NCBI RefSeq assembly: GCF_002135435.1
Contig: NZ_NEGK01000009.1
Coordinates: 124,001-188,000 of the forward strand
Direction: 5' to 3'
Source: Acinetobacter sp. ANC 3813
GTDB lineage: Bacteria; Pseudomonadota; Gammaproteobacteria; Pseudomonadales; Moraxellaceae
Length of the DNA stretch: 64,000 nucleotides
Of the stretch, positions 33,529-41,018 are shown piece after piece. Numbering within the stretch: the stretch's first letter is position 1; each line of letters begins with the position of its first letter. Made by a program: the position numbers and the translations under genes. Under the pieces are notes generated by a model. The model worked only from the letters and a program-made list of their open reading frames with translations, made no database searches and was not told where the DNA came from.

Positions 33529-33694
33529 TCAGCTGCCACTTTATGTTTTCGATCTGCTCTCTAATCTCATTCATTCGGCGCTGGCATTCTTGCTTGAATG
33601 ATTCGCGGCTATTCAAGTGGTTCAGATGAGCCAAGTGGTAATGATCATCTTCTAATTTTTTCAGATTCTTCTGAGCTTCTACACGATCGACCAT
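33503..33694 (-). CDS. Small helical protein, 63 aa
   Basis: Start placed at MVDRVEAQKNL (33694); the longer frame is encoded by the hairpin at 33711-33732. Amphipathic helix throughout (KNLKKLEDDHYHLAHLNHLNSRESFKQECQRRMNEI). Overlaps the HNH gene by 26 bases. Function unknown. Confidence 0.65.
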   Translation of the reverse strand: MVDRVEAQKNLKKLEDDHYHLAHLNHLNSRESFKQECQRRMNEIREQIENIKWQLNEKFKTTR

Positions 33695-33710
33695 AAACAC
33701 CTCAAAAAAG

Positions 33711-33732
33711 AAAACCTCCCGAAGGAGGTTTT
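33711..33732 (-). terminator. Hairpin upstream of the recombination module
   Basis: AAAACCTCC-CGAA-GGAGGTTTT; duplicate of the hairpin at 31365-31382. Confidence 0.7.
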
Positions 33733-33762
33733 TAAATACTGAATTCAATATTTCTAAAGTTA

Positions 33763-33912
33763 CTATTCTTTAGCGGGTACTTCACAATCTTTGCTTTGCT
33801 TACCACATTTATCTAAATTTGCATTCTTAGACTTCTGTGGATTTTTCTTACAAGACTGATAGCAACAGCCGATTGCAATGCCAGCACCTATAAGTGCTAC
33901 AGTTTTCAACAT
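33763..33912 (-). CDS. Small Cys-rich protein, 49 aa
   Basis: A short frame starting MLKTVALIGAGIAIGCCYQSC with AAGGAG eight bases before the ATG. The hydrophobic N-terminus ending in GCC could be a lipobox-like signal; the mature part is Lys-rich with two further Cys residues (DKCGKQSKDCE). Likely a secreted or lipid-anchored accessory peptide; family unknown. Confidence 0.6.
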   Translation of the reverse strand: MLKTVALIGAGIAIGCCYQSCKKNPQKSKNANLDKCGKQSKDCEVPAKE

Positions 33913-34114
33913 GGCGTATCTCCTTATCGCAAAAAAATAAGCATGTAATTATTGTCACTTTTAGCAGTTGAACTCCAACCCAACTTTTTATTAGTTTTGT
34001 TGCACTTCCTTAACTCACGAATAGCCAGCAACAAGAAAAGAAAAACCCCGCCAATATCTAGAATTGAGCGGGGTCTGGAGTGCCGTAATACGCCCGGCGA
34101 GCTGGAGAAACTAT

Positions 34115-34222
34115 TTAATTATCTTTACCGCATTTACGACATTCTTGTGTGTATCCATGCTCATGGCTGTAATCAAACTCATAAGCATGAAAGCAGAATA
34201 ATCTACGAAGGAATTGGAGCAT
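34115..34222 (-). CDS. Very small zinc-ribbon-like protein, 35 aa
   Basis: MLQFLRRLFCFHAYEF at the start and ECRKCGKDN at the end with AGGAG seven bases before the ATG. The pattern (CxH ... CxxC) resembles DUF1660-type prophage proteins. Hairpin repeat A2 lies in its leader. The plus-strand frame over the same bases is not convincing. Confidence 0.55.
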   Translation of the reverse strand: MLQFLRRLFCFHAYEFDYSHEHGYTQECRKCGKDN

Positions 34223-34240
34223 GTGAATCTCCTGAATTTG

Positions 34241-34302
34241 AGTGCCAGCTGGATTCATTTTTAAACCAGTTAAGGGTTAAACAGCTGGCATTAAAAAAGC
34301 CC
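34241..34302 (-). repeat. Hairpin repeat unit A2
   Basis: Second copy of the 32608-32669 unit. Arms TGCCAGCTG (34243-34251) and CAGCTGGCA (34282-34290) pair perfectly. It lies 20 to 70 bases upstream of the 35-residue gene, in its untranslated leader. Confidence 0.75.
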
Positions 34303-34398
34303 AACTAGAAGTCAGGCCATCATCTGTGTCTTGTGCGACGATACAGATATTGTTATTTAAAACAACAACCCATTTTACGTTACTTTTACACAAAAAAA

Positions 34399-34422
34399 TA
34401 CCCGCCTTTAGGAAGGCAGGTA
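34399..34422 (-). terminator. Terminator after the tRNA gene
   Basis: TACCTGCCTT-CCTA-AAGGCGGGTA (one mismatch) followed by T7 on the minus strand. Confidence 0.7.
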
Positions 34423-34446
34423 TATAAACTTTGAATCTTTTATCGT

Positions 34447-34523
<77 letters not shown>

Positions 34524-34674
34524 TCAACGAGTTAGCTTTATACGCTTTAAATAGTTACATAGCAAACTTTATTTTAAATATAAAGACTTATGACATGGTT
34601 AAATCCAATATCTCTTAAAAACTAACCCATGCCTGCTTCTGTTGTGAATAGTGGATGTGAAGCCTTGTATAGGT

Positions 34675-34908
34675 TCAATCTATTTTTTCATCTTCTAAAA
34701 ATGATTTAGGTTCTTCCGACCATGCTGATTTTCTTGAATCAAGGCCTGAATGGTTTAAAGCCCAATCTGAAACAGTGCCATAAACAAACGTGTTATCTGC
34801 GAAAACTAATTTTGTCTTCCTACCTACGCTACTTATAAAAACTTTATGCGTTGGTAATGACCCAAATGTACTAATTTGAGTGCAGAGATATTTATAGATT
34901 TCAGACAT
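34675..34908 (-). CDS. Hypothetical phage protein, 77 aa
   Basis: Unrecognised. LPTHKVFISSVGRKTKLVFADNTFVYGTVSDWALNHSGLDS suggests a small mixed alpha-beta domain; acidic C-terminus. Between the tRNA gene and the possible late regulator. Confidence 0.55.
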   Translation of the reverse strand: MSEIYKYLCTQISTFGSLPTHKVFISSVGRKTKLVFADNTFVYGTVSDWALNHSGLDSRKSAWSEEPKSFLEDEKID

Positions 34909-34987
34909 AAAATAAGGTACCTAAACGACATACTCACTATACCATTTTTATTCTTTTAAAAGCCCAAAAGCTTCGTGAAGGCAGACG

Positions 34988-35071
34988 TTAAAAAAGCCCA
35001 CCATTTGGCGAGCTTCTAATTAACTTTAGTGCTTTACATACACTTCGGTCACTATAACAGAAATATGCCAT
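34988..35071 (-). repeat. Repeat unit B2: coding remnant plus terminator
   Basis: Second copy of unit B1, encoding WHISVIVTEVYVKH and a stop before a terminator hairpin. Lies directly after the possible late-regulator gene, so it acts as that gene's terminator. Confidence 0.75.
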
Positions 35072-35093
35072 AGGCTGGCATGCCAGTCAAATA

Positions 35094-35534
35094 CTATTTG
35101 ATTCTAAGTCTTTTATCATGGCCCGCTATGTAAAACCCACCACATGCAACCATGCTTTTTAGGCAATTTCGGCCTAACTTAAATTCTTCTTCCATTCTTC
35201 TATCTGACAAACCCCGCACATTCTTTTCAATGAAAAGATTTACTGCCACTTTCGCAGAATCACATATGCGTTTTGAAAACTTTAGATCGATAATCAGCTT
35301 ATGCACTTCATCGGCTTCATAGTCGTTTATCTGACAGGCTAATTGATTTTTACGCGGTGCCACGCCTTTGTTATTTTCACAAATGAGCCAATAGATTTGG
35401 TTTATTCCCAGCGTGTCTGGCGCATTACCTGATTTCATTCTGCAAGTTTGAATGTATGCACCATATTGCTTAAACCATTCCTCAGCTGTGTATTTAGACC
35501 AATCCATTACTTCAATTTTCGCCGCTGCATTCAT
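35094..35534 (-). CDS. Possible antitermination or late regulatory protein
   Basis: 146 residues. N-terminus DWSKYTAEEWFKQYGAYIQTCRMKSGNAPDTLGINQIYWLI, C-terminus VNLFIEKNVRGLSDRRMEEEFKLGRNCLKSMVACGGFYIAGHDKRL, which looks like a helix-turn-helix of the sigma-region-4 kind found in Q/RinA-type late regulators. Position as last gene of the leftward early operon, before the late genes, fits a Q role. Inference from position and fold pattern only. Confidence 0.55.
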   Translation of the reverse strand: MNAAAKIEVMDWSKYTAEEWFKQYGAYIQTCRMKSGNAPDTLGINQIYWLICENNKGVAPRKNQLACQINDYEADEVHKLIIDLKFSKRICDSAKVAVNLFIEKNVRGLSDRRMEEEFKLGRNCLKSMVACGGFYIAGHDKRLRIK

Positions 35535-35538
35535 CCCA

Positions 35539-35943
35539 TCACCCTATTAATTTCAAAATTTGCTGAATGGCCATTCCGCTTTTCACTTGCTCAGTGCTGA
35601 ATCTATAAACCTGATAGCCCAGAGCTGCTGCCGCGTTATATTTCTCCATATCCCCTAAATACCCCTTAGGCCGTGTATGGCGGCCATTGCTCCATACGCC
35701 GCCTTCAACTTCCACGAGTATCTTTGTACCCACAATATGAAAATCTGCCTTCCAGCGGCGCTCTGAGTGGAATTTAAATTCCTGTTTGAACTGGATACCG
35801 TAAGCTTGCAGATGAGCCGCTAAGGTAACTTCACCTTCACTACGGGCCTTTTCGCCTTTCAGCGCTTTTAATCGGCGTTTCTTGCTGGTGCGCTTATTGG
35901 CCTTCAGCATGGCCTTGTATGCCTCAATGGATACACTGTTCAA
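35539..35943 (-). CDS. PD-(D/E)XK-type endonuclease-like protein (copy 2)
   Basis: 134 residues. WKADFHIVGTKILVEVEGGVWSNGRH ... GDMEKYNAAAALGYQVYRFS aligns through its whole core with the protein at 30084-30560 and keeps the Asp and Glu of the PD-(D/E)XK fold. Encoded between a replication accessory protein and the late regulator, so probably a replication/recombination nuclease (possibly a resolvase substitute). Confidence 0.72.
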   Translation of the reverse strand: MNSVSIEAYKAMLKANKRTSKKRRLKALKGEKARSEGEVTLAAHLQAYGIQFKQEFKFHSERRWKADFHIVGTKILVEVEGGVWSNGRHTRPKGYLGDMEKYNAAAALGYQVYRFSTEQVKSGMAIQQILKLIG

Positions 35944-36200
35944 TGTGCTGCGCTCCCAGCTAGTTCTTCAAAGATGTTTTTCGCATGTTCAGAAAGTTTA
36001 AAACCTTGCGGTGATTGACCATCAGCCACTAGCAATCCCCATTCGGTCAGCCCTTTCAGGTATCGCTGCAGGCTTCGTACTGACATTCCCATGTTTGGTT
36101 CAATCTGCTGGTGGATCTGTTGGACAGAGATACGGCCTTTGTTTTCAGAGATGGTTTTGAAGATCATCAGATTCATGTACGTGCGCTTTGCTAAGTTCAT
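35940..36200 (-). CDS. Winged-helix DNA-binding protein, 86 aa
   Basis: Start at MNLAKRTYMNLMIFKTI, overlapping the replication protein stop as ATGA. ISVQQIHQQIEPNMGMSVRSLQRYLKGLTEWGLLVADGQ is a winged helix-turn-helix. Directly downstream of the replication initiator, it could be a replication partner (the place of a DnaC/P-like loader) or a regulator. Confidence 0.7.
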   Translation of the reverse strand: MNLAKRTYMNLMIFKTISENKGRISVQQIHQQIEPNMGMSVRSLQRYLKGLTEWGLLVADGQSPQGFKLSEHAKNIFEELAGSAAH

Positions 36201-37123
36201 GCGGCTTCCCCTGCGATCGTTCCTGTGAAGCCCACCTGCTTGAGGTATTTCTCCCATTTTTTGGCTTGTGCTGGATCTTCGAGTTTGACGGCAATATTGG
36301 CGGCCAGTTTTTCGTAGCTGTCGCCAGGTTCACTGAACTTGCTGGCGAATTCACTGTGATGAGCCAATTTCTGTGCGAAGGCAGCAATCTGTTTTTCAGT
36401 GAGGTGCTGCGGTTTTGAATCTCCATCTTTGGCTTGCTGGCCAGCTGCAGGTTTTGAATACTTGGTTCGGTATGCGTGAATCAGCCAATCGGCAAAATGG
36501 AAATTCATGAGTGCATCGCAAAGATTCTTGTCTGCGTTGTAAATTTCAAATGCGCGTTTTTCTCGATCTCCCCAACTTGCCGTCATGAGATATTCAAAAT
36601 CCAAATCGGGATCTGCCAGATAAATTTCTTCACGAAGTTTTTTAAAGCAAAGCCAGTCTTTTTTATTTTTAGATTCTATTGGGAGATTCCTTGGGAGATT
36701 CTGTGTCCCAATTTCGGTACTGGTCTCGGTCCCAATATTGGTACTGGTTCCTGTACCGTTTTCGGTACTAGTACCAATATTGGAACCTGTACCTAAATTG
36801 GAACCAGTTCCGTTTTTACCACTAGTTCCTTTTTTGGTACTGGTTGGCTCATCTTCGCGACCCATCACGCCTATTAATTGATAGACTTTCACACCATTTC
36901 CGACAATGCTGCCAGTAAATTTTATGAGAGATTTCCGCTCTAGATCATCCAGCACTTTGATGATCGTTTTACGGTTCATTTTCGTATCTTTCACCATACG
37001 CATAATGCTGGGATAGCATTTATGATCTTCGCCTGCTCTGTCTGCAAGCGAAAGTAAAATAAGGCGCTGAGTTGAGCTGTCTACATCAGCCTTCCAAGCC
37101 CAAATCGTTGCATCTAAGCTCAT
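36197..37123 (-). CDS. Replication initiator (O-like) with internal repeat
   Basis: 308 residues from MSLDATIWAWKADVDSSTQRL (AAAGGAG upstream). N-terminal helix-turn-helix (LILLSLADRAGEDHKCYPSIMRMVKDTKMNRKTIIKVLDDLERKSLI), a low-complexity Gly-Thr-Asn linker (residues 99-140, GTGSNLGTGSNIGT style), then a C-terminal domain (LREEIYLADPDLDFEYLM onward). As in lambda O, the DNA encoding the linker is repetitive and probably holds the origin. Followed by a coupled winged-helix gene. Confidence 0.8.
   Translation of the reverse strand: MSLDATIWAWKADVDSSTQRLILLSLADRAGEDHKCYPSIMRMVKDTKMNRKTIIKVLDDLERKSLIKFTGSIVGNGVKVYQLIGVMGREDEPTSTKKGTSGKNGTGSNLGTGSNIGTSTENGTGTSTNIGTETSTEIGTQNLPRNLPIESKNKKDWLCFKKLREEIYLADPDLDFEYLMTASWGDREKRAFEIYNADKNLCDALMNFHFADWLIHAYRTKYSKPAAGQQAKDGDSKPQHLTEKQIAAFAQKLAHHSEFASKFSEPGDSYEKLAANIAVKLEDPAQAKKWEKYLKQVGFTGTIAGEAA
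36704..36829. repeat. Iteron-like repeats, candidate replication origin
   Basis: Degenerate 18-24-bp units inside the initiator gene, with palindromic cores such as GTACCAATATTGGAAC (36771-36786), GTCCCAATATTGGTAC (36730-36745) and GGTACTAGTACC (36764-36775). Location within an O-type gene matches lambdoid origins. Confidence 0.6.
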
Positions 37124-37614
37124 TGACCTACTCCTTTCATAAAGCAAATCCAATGCGTATTTGCACGCTTGCCACTGATATGACCAAACAAAGGTTTATT
37201 AGGTGTCAGCTTCAATATTTCTGAGACTTTGATTTGTGTTTCATTCCACTTGAATATCAACACCCCAAACTCTTCAAGCACACGAAAACACTCTGTGAAA
37301 CCTTGCTGCAAGTCTTCTTGCCAGCTTTCATTTAACTTGCCGTACTTTGCTGCCAACCAACTGCTTGACCCTGCCTTTGTTAGGTGTGGAGGATCAAATA
37401 CAACTAACTTGAAGCTGTTGTCATGAAATGGCAAAGCCCTAAAGTCCATCTGCTTGTCTGGTTTTATGTTCAATTCACGGCCATCACAAAGCTGCTGTTC
37501 TAAAACACGAATATCACCAAAAATGACATTGGCATGAGTACGATCAAACCAAAACATTCTGCTTCCGCAACACGGATCAAGAATCAGCGCATTTTTCTTT
37601 AGTTCTGTATTCAT
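37120..37614 (-). CDS. Phage DNA methyltransferase-like protein
   Basis: 164 residues. ALILDPCCGSRMFWFDR carries a SAM-binding motif I-like DPCCGS, and LPFHDNSFKLVVFDPPHLTKAGSSSWLAAKYGKL carries DPPH, a variant of the N6-adenine/N4-cytosine motif IV (DPPY/DPPF). Class I fold, no target-recognition domain, size typical of phage orphan enzymes. May mark phage DNA against host restriction. Overlaps the initiator start by four bases. Confidence 0.8.
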   Translation of the reverse strand: MNTELKKNALILDPCCGSRMFWFDRTHANVIFGDIRVLEQQLCDGRELNIKPDKQMDFRALPFHDNSFKLVVFDPPHLTKAGSSSWLAAKYGKLNESWQEDLQQGFTECFRVLEEFGVLIFKWNETQIKVSEILKLTPNKPLFGHISGKRANTHWICFMKGVGQ

Positions 37615-37910
37615 AATTTCTTTACCGCTGGCTTCACAAAGTTTCCGCCTATAAATTCAATAACACCCGCGCGGCCCATGCTCTTTTCAATTTCAAGAAC
37701 TGTGTACATGGGTATGCGGTATCTGCGCTGCAGCTGTTCGCGGTATATATCGCGCTGTATTGCTGCATTCGCTTCGCTGTAGTTTCGCTTTCGTAAGTTG
37801 CGTTTAGCTGCTTCCATTAACTCATTCAGCAGATGCAGCGCGGGCTCATGCCACGACTGAATGCTGTGAAGCTGCTTTTGATCTAATATCTTTTGAAATG
37901 CATGGCTCAT
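37611..37910 (-). CDS. Hypothetical early phage protein, 99 aa
   Basis: Helical, Arg/Glu-rich (LHLLNELMEAAKRNLRKRNYSEANAAIQRDIYREQLQRRYRIP), ending in GGNFVKPAVKKL. Four-base overlaps with both neighbours. Function unknown. Confidence 0.65.
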   Translation of the reverse strand: MSHAFQKILDQKQLHSIQSWHEPALHLLNELMEAAKRNLRKRNYSEANAAIQRDIYREQLQRRYRIPMYTVLEIEKSMGRAGVIEFIGGNFVKPAVKKL

Positions 37911-38338
37911 GTGACCCAGCCTTGTGCGCCTAAGGCACGGTGTAAATGTCTTGCTTCGTCATGAGTATTTGGTGATAAATCCACAGGAACAAATAGCGCT
38001 GCTGGCGCCGGCAGCCGTTGTTTAGCTTTAAGCTCTGCAGTTGTGGCAGTGCGAATGAGGTGGGTTAATGCAAAGTTTCTATTACCGTCTAATAGCACGC
38101 CATCACCCTGCACTTTATGCACAGTCATTAAGCGGTCTGTTTTAGCTTTATCAATAAACACGACCACATCACCCGCCAAGAAATCTTCTGCAGTTTTCAC
38201 ATAGGCATCATCTGGCGCTAAACCCAATTCAAATTCGCGCTTTTCAATATCGCGTGTTAAGTCATGTTGCGATTTGTTGTTCATAACGCCCTGCTGGTTG
38301 TGACCTAGAATGCTCTGTGCTACTTTTATTTTGTTCAT
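37907..38338 (-). CDS. Hypothetical early phage protein, 143 aa
   Basis: Start at MNKIKVAQSIL (38338) with GGAG upstream; a GTG four codons earlier is embedded in that site. FLAGDVVVFIDKAKTDRLMTVHKVQGDGVLLDGNRNFALTHLIRTATTAELKAKQRLP suggests a small beta-barrel. First gene after cII in the leftward operon. Unknown function. Confidence 0.62.
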   Translation of the reverse strand: MNKIKVAQSILGHNQQGVMNNKSQHDLTRDIEKREFELGLAPDDAYVKTAEDFLAGDVVVFIDKAKTDRLMTVHKVQGDGVLLDGNRNFALTHLIRTATTAELKAKQRLPAPAALFVPVDLSPNTHDEARHLHRALGAQGWVT

Positions 38339-38365
38339 AAATTGCTCCACTTTTTATGGATTTTT

Positions 38366-38392
38366 AAAGCCTGCCCTGAACCGTCAGGCTTT
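38366..38392. terminator. Hairpin between cII and the replication operon
   Basis: AAAGCCTG / CAGGCTTT, 11-base loop. The longer T-run is on the plus strand, so its direction of action is unclear; on the minus strand it could attenuate early transcription after cII. Confidence 0.5.
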
Positions 38393-38394
38393 TT

Positions 38395-38841
38395 TTATTG
38401 CCCTACGCATTTATTAATTTGCGCCTCGAGCTCTGCCAAGACTTCATGCATGGCATGGATGACTTTGGACATGTCTATGGCCTCGCCGCGGGTGATGCGG
38501 CCATCTGCCATCATTTCTTTGAACAGCGCGTATATATCCCCGCCGCCCATGCCTACGCTTAAAACCAAATCCGTCAGCGCGGTATCTCTGCATTCAGGGA
38601 TATTCGGCAGGTTGATGGCCACTTTGCCGTGCTCGGCGCATAAGGCCTGCAGTATTCGGTAATCCCCTGTAATGGCCATAATGGATGAGGCTTCCATCAG
38701 CGTGAGGTGATGTGTCTCTGTGTTTTGGTTCACTTTGCTATTGAGCACTGCAACGCTGCGCATGCCCATTCGGACAGCGAGTGCGGCTGCCCCGCCTTTA
38801 AATTGGCGGACGGTGTGATGGGCGGCATCCAATATGTTCAT
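38395..38841 (-). CDS. CII-family regulatory protein (CP76-like)
   Basis: 148 residues. MNILDAAHHTVRQFKGGAAALAVRMGMRSVAVLNSKVNQNTETHHLTLMEASSIMAITGDYRILQALC is the N-terminal helix-turn-helix of the phage CII/CP76 family. The rest is helical. Encoded directly after the Cro-like gene, the usual cro-cII order, and expected to influence the lysis-lysogeny decision. Confidence 0.88.
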   Translation of the reverse strand: MNILDAAHHTVRQFKGGAAALAVRMGMRSVAVLNSKVNQNTETHHLTLMEASSIMAITGDYRILQALCAEHGKVAINLPNIPECRDTALTDLVLSVGMGGGDIYALFKEMMADGRITRGEAIDMSKVIHAMHEVLAELEAQINKCVGQ

Positions 38842-38862
38842 GGCAGTTCCTTTTGAACGTGT

Positions 38863-39111
38863 TTATTGGATGGCGGTTTTATTACTATTTTGGGTAGAAC
38901 GTATAAACGCCCAATTAATATCTGGCCGCAACTGTTCTGCTTTAACTTTTGATTTAGTTAATTCCTCAATTGGCAAACAGCGATCTTCAGGAATTTTATT
39001 GAAATTCCACTTACTTAAAGCCCAAGGTGTAATGCCTAAGCCACGGGCTAAAGCTGATTTATTGCCAGCAATTTTTATAGCTTTTTCTAAAGCATCTTTT
39101 GGAGATGACAT
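38863..39111 (-). CDS. Cro/YdaS-like repressor
   Basis: 82 residues from the ATG at 39111 (GGAGATG... sequence follows the start, ribosome-binding site weak). PKDALEKAIKIAGNKSALARGLGITPWALSKWNFNKIPEDRCLPIEELT is a Cro/YdaS helix-turn-helix. Divergent from the CI-like gene across the operator region. Expected to repress the repressor promoter and allow lytic growth. Confidence 0.85.
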   Translation of the reverse strand: MSSPKDALEKAIKIAGNKSALARGLGITPWALSKWNFNKIPEDRCLPIEELTKSKVKAEQLRPDINWAFIRSTQNSNKTAIQ

Positions 39112-39127
39112 AATGCACTCAATAAAA

Positions 39128-39209
39128 CTACTTAAAGTAGAAGATAATATACTACCTAAAATAGAATTGGTGCAACTAAAAATACGAGGTAAACTTCTAC
39201 CATTGGTAG
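39128..39209. promoter_or_regulatory. CI/Cro operator region with three operators
   Basis: Three 13-bp dyads: CTACTTAAAGTAG (39128-39140), CTACCTAAAATAG (39152-39164) and CTACCATTGGTAG (39197-39209). On the minus strand TTGCAC followed by a TAGTAT/TATATT region lies over the middle one, a candidate promoter for cro and replication genes. Confidence 0.8.
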
Positions 39210-39229
39210 AAAATGGAAAGAAATCCAAA

Positions 39230-39892
39230 GTGCAGACAGCAAAATATCTTGAATTTGCTTCAAGACTAAAAAGCCTTATGGATAAGGATGGATCACCTAT
39301 TACAACTGTTAATCAGTTGAAAGATGCTATTGAAGTCACGTATGAGATGGCTCGTAGATATACGCTTGGTATTGCAAAGCCACGCGAAGAAAAAATGCAA
39401 ATCCTTGCTGACAAATTCAATGTTGATATTAGCTATTTAGATCATGGTACTGGCATTGAGCCAAATGTTTCGGCACCGTTCCCTGTTGCTGGCAGACTAG
39501 TTCCAGTAATTTCATGGGTTCAAGCTGGGTCATGGACTACTGTCGAGGCTGTCCCTGCCGGCACACAATTTGAAGAGTGGCTACCGCCAAATCCTAAATG
39601 CGGTAAACATGGCTATGGCCTAGAAGTTTCAGGTGAATCCATGCTCCCTGACTTCCGCCCTGGTGACAAAATTTATGTAAATCCTGACTTTCAAGTGAGT
39701 GATTTAAAAACTGGGGATCTTGTCATTGTTTCTTGTGAAGGCGATAAAGCTGCAACGTTTAAAAAGCTAATCGTAGAAACAGACAATATGTATTTGCAAC
39801 CTTTAAACCCTGAATGGTCGGAAAAAGCGATTGCTTTGGAGGATGGCTGTAAGTTGGTTGGTAAAGTTGTTGGGTTATATCGAGATGTTTAA
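39230..39892 (+). CDS. CI/LexA-like phage repressor
   Basis: 220 residues from a GTG (39230) with GGAAAG upstream; the longer frame overlaps the operators and the cro start, and an ATG at 39278 is another option. N-terminal helix-turn-helix (NQLKDAIEVTYEMARRYTLGIAKPREEKMQILADKFNVD) and a C-terminal S24 peptidase domain: Ala99-Gly100 cleavage site in WVQAGSW, Ser137 in VSGESMLPDFRPGD, Lys173 in GDKAATFKK. RecA-stimulated self-cleavage would trigger induction. Keeps the lysogenic state by binding CTAC-type operators. Confidence 0.93.
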   Translation: MQTAKYLEFASRLKSLMDKDGSPITTVNQLKDAIEVTYEMARRYTLGIAKPREEKMQILADKFNVDISYLDHGTGIEPNVSAPFPVAGRLVPVISWVQAGSWTTVEAVPAGTQFEEWLPPNPKCGKHGYGLEVSGESMLPDFRPGDKIYVNPDFQVSDLKTGDLVIVSCEGDKAATFKKLIVETDNMYLQPLNPEWSEKAIALEDGCKLVGKVVGLYRDV

Positions 39893-39902
39893 AGGAAAAA
39901 CC

Positions 39903-41018
39903 ATGACTAAAAATAATTTGAAAAACATTGTGAAAGACCAAGCTGAATTAGTTGAATTAAAAGACTTATTTCTTGACCCAGAAAACCCTCGGCTACCGTC
40001 CAATGTTGGCCGGTCTCAGCAAGAAATGCTCAATTATTTGGCGAAATACACATCAATCGAAGATTTAATGAATGCTATTGCGGAGAATGATTATTTCGCC
40101 GGCGAGCCATTAATTGCGTTTAAAAAGGATGGAAAACATTTTGTTGTTGAGGGGAATAGACGGTTAACTGCTTTAAAGCTAATTACGGATCCACATATTA
40201 TATCTTCACCAGGTAATCGTATCTTAGAAATATCCCAGAATGCGAGACACAAGCCGAATATTATTCCTGTAATTACTGTTTCATCCAGAGAAGCGGCCAT
40301 CCCATATTTAGGTTACCGTCATATTACTGGTGTTAAACAATGGGAACCTTTGGCAAAGGCAAGATACATCAGAAGTGTACTAAGTACTGTAAACCAAGAA
40401 CTACCTATAAATGATCGACTTAAGGAAGTAGCCAATATTGTTGGTAATCGCCGTGATCATATTAGAAGAAACTTAGAAGCTTTGACTGTTTATGAAGTTA
40501 TTGAAAGAAATGATTTCTTTGGTATCGAATCCTTAAATGAAACCAATATAAAATTTGCTGTCTTATCTACAGCGTTATCCGATGAAAGATTTGGAGAATT
40601 TATTGGTCTTGAAAGTGGGAGTGAATCAGCTATAACTGAACCTGATTCACTAGATAGGAGTCGAGTTAAAGAATTAACCGAATGGATTTATAAAAAAGAT
40701 AAAGATGGGAAATCACGTTTAGGTGAATCACGTAATTTAAAATATTTAGGAGCAGTAATTTCTAACAATAAGGCAATTGAGGCCTTTCGTCGAGGTACAA
40801 CATTAGCTTCCGCCTATAGAATGACGCAATTTGCAGGTGAAGACTTTTTAACATACCTATATGAAGCAGAGAATTTAATCATGGAAGCAACTTCCTTGGT
40901 GGCAACTGTTGATTATACAGATGATGGATTTGAAGCTATAAGACGAATAAACAAGAATGTTAAATTGATAGCTAATACACTTAAAAGTAAAAAAATGGAT
41001 GAGGATGATGAGTTTTAA
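39903..41018 (+). CDS. ParB-like nuclease-domain protein (cassette gene 1)
   Basis: 371 residues from MTKNNLKNIV with AAGGA upstream, 10 bases after the repressor stop. The N-terminal 100 residues are a ParB/Srx-like domain: LKDLFLDPENPRLP (20-32) and HFVVEGNRRLTALKLI (79-94, the GNRR/GxxR core). The remainder is helical. Not a partition protein: no ParA and no centromere-like repeats. Such domains bind or hydrolyse nucleotides, cut DNA, or sense DNA. Overlaps gene 2 of the cassette by 20 bases. Confidence 0.82.
   Translation: MTKNNLKNIVKDQAELVELKDLFLDPENPRLPSNVGRSQQEMLNYLAKYTSIEDLMNAIAENDYFAGEPLIAFKKDGKHFVVEGNRRLTALKLITDPHIISSPGNRILEISQNARHKPNIIPVITVSSREAAIPYLGYRHITGVKQWEPLAKARYIRSVLSTVNQELPINDRLKEVANIVGNRRDHIRRNLEALTVYEVIERNDFFGIESLNETNIKFAVLSTALSDERFGEFIGLESGSESAITEPDSLDRSRVKELTEWIYKKDKDGKSRLGESRNLKYLGAVISNNKAIEAFRRGTTLASAYRMTQFAGEDFLTYLYEAENLIMEATSLVATVDYTDDGFEAIRRINKNVKLIANTLKSKKMDEDDEF

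Noticed and set aside
33952..34308. 118-residue plus-strand frame
   Set aside because: It runs antisense through a better-supported 35-residue gene and the A2 hairpin, with no ribosome-binding site.
39903..41018. Plasmid or phage partition system
   Set aside because: The gene has a ParB-like domain but no ParA partner and no centromere-like repeats nearby; the neighbours are a nuclease and a methyltransferase.
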